64,000 nucleotides of DNA, from contig NZ_CP016027.1 in assembly GCF_001663815.1 (NCBI RefSeq), positions 2,844,965 through 2,908,964 of the forward strand. Reading direction: 5' to 3'. A program made the position numbers and the translations under genes. Shown piece by piece: positions 63,825 through 64,000 of this stretch. The DNA comes from Halothiobacillus diazotrophicus. Its GTDB lineage: Bacteria > Pseudomonadota > Gammaproteobacteria > Halothiobacillales > Halothiobacillaceae. Within the stretch, counting starts at the first letter, position 1. Each line of letters opens with the position of its first letter. The notes under the pieces are model-generated. The model was not told the DNA's origin, did no database searches, and saw nothing but the letters and a program-made list of their open reading frames with translations.

Positions 63825-64000
63825 ATGCCCGTCGTCGAACCGGATTTTTCCCTGCCCGAACCGTCGCCTGCCGATCAGGCCAAGAGCCTGCAACTGATCG
63901 CGCATCTGCGCCAGCGGATGTCGCAGGCGCCCCTGAGCTTCGCCGAGTACATGGCCGAGGTGCTCTACCATCCGACCCTCGGCTACTACAGCAGCGGTCA
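63825..64000 (+). CDS. MidA/DUF185-type SAM-dependent methyltransferase, 3' end outside window
   Basis: Only the first 58 residues are present. MPVVEPDFSLPEPSPADQAK and the segment SFAEYMAEVLYHPTLGYYSS match the N-terminus of DUF185 (MidA/NDUFAF7) methyltransferases, which include the complex I arginine methyltransferase in mitochondria. Its start is 8 bp after folB. The catalytic part is not visible. Confidence 0.8.
   Translation, partial: MPVVEPDFSLPEPSPADQAKSLQLIAHLRQRMSQAPLSFAEYMAEVLYHPTLGYYSSG

Overview
The window reads as a GC-rich gammaproteobacterial chromosome. It carries 54 protein-coding genes, and I saw no tRNA, rRNA, insertion sequence, prophage or CRISPR array. The combination of a type I sulfide:quinone reductase, a SoxCD sulfane dehydrogenase, an ectABC ectoine operon and gammaproteobacterial housekeeping genes (parE, tamAB, plsX-fabH, uvrY-uvrC, prmB, rlmC) points to a halotolerant sulfur-oxidising chemolithotroph, Halothiobacillus-like. 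That placement is inference from gene content; no database search was run.

Layout, 1-15 kb: a truncated His-rich CDF metal exporter, the thioredoxin-TPR co-chaperone cnoX, then a tightly packed + strand run parE-tamA-tamB-zinc metallopeptidase-hisN-like phosphatase. These are followed by a Kch-type potassium channel, a leucine-rich-repeat protein kinase and rlmC. 15-32 kb: a 14-bp tandem repeat, an OmpR/EnvZ-type two-component system divergent from a Spy/CpxP-like periplasmic protein, an ArsR regulator leading an aas-lplT lysophospholipid repair operon, maf | yceD-rpmF-plsX-fabH, a CYTH protein, uvrY-uvrC and a YbiO-type mechanosensitive channel.

32-41 kb: a four-gene minus-strand operon (DUF6662 outer-membrane protein, FMN-binding protein, ApbE flavin transferase, four-helix membrane protein with paired histidines) lies behind a promoter overlapped by a Fur-box-like dyad. 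It is divergent from pstSCAB, which has a tandem Pho box. 41-51 kb: dsbD with a duplicated N-terminal domain, fxsA, soxC-soxD divergent from the molybdenum-cofactor genes moaE-moeA-moaC-moaA, and ectABC. The Mo-cofactor genes beside a Mo enzyme suggest local supply of the cofactor.

51-64 kb: protoporphyrinogen oxidase, an NDUFA9-like NAD(P)-binding protein, YqhA, a MgtC/DUF4010 membrane protein, sqr, prmB, then psd-fimW-fimX, the order recalled from Pseudomonas aeruginosa PA4957-PA4959 and a hint of type IV pili. folB and the start of a MidA-type methyltransferase close the window.

The strongest candidate for an under-described system is the Fur-linked operon at 31974-34800. It looks like a transmembrane electron-transfer device: a predicted di-heme membrane subunit, a covalently flavinylated periplasmic carrier, its flavin transferase and an outer-membrane barrel, plausibly for iron reduction or uptake.
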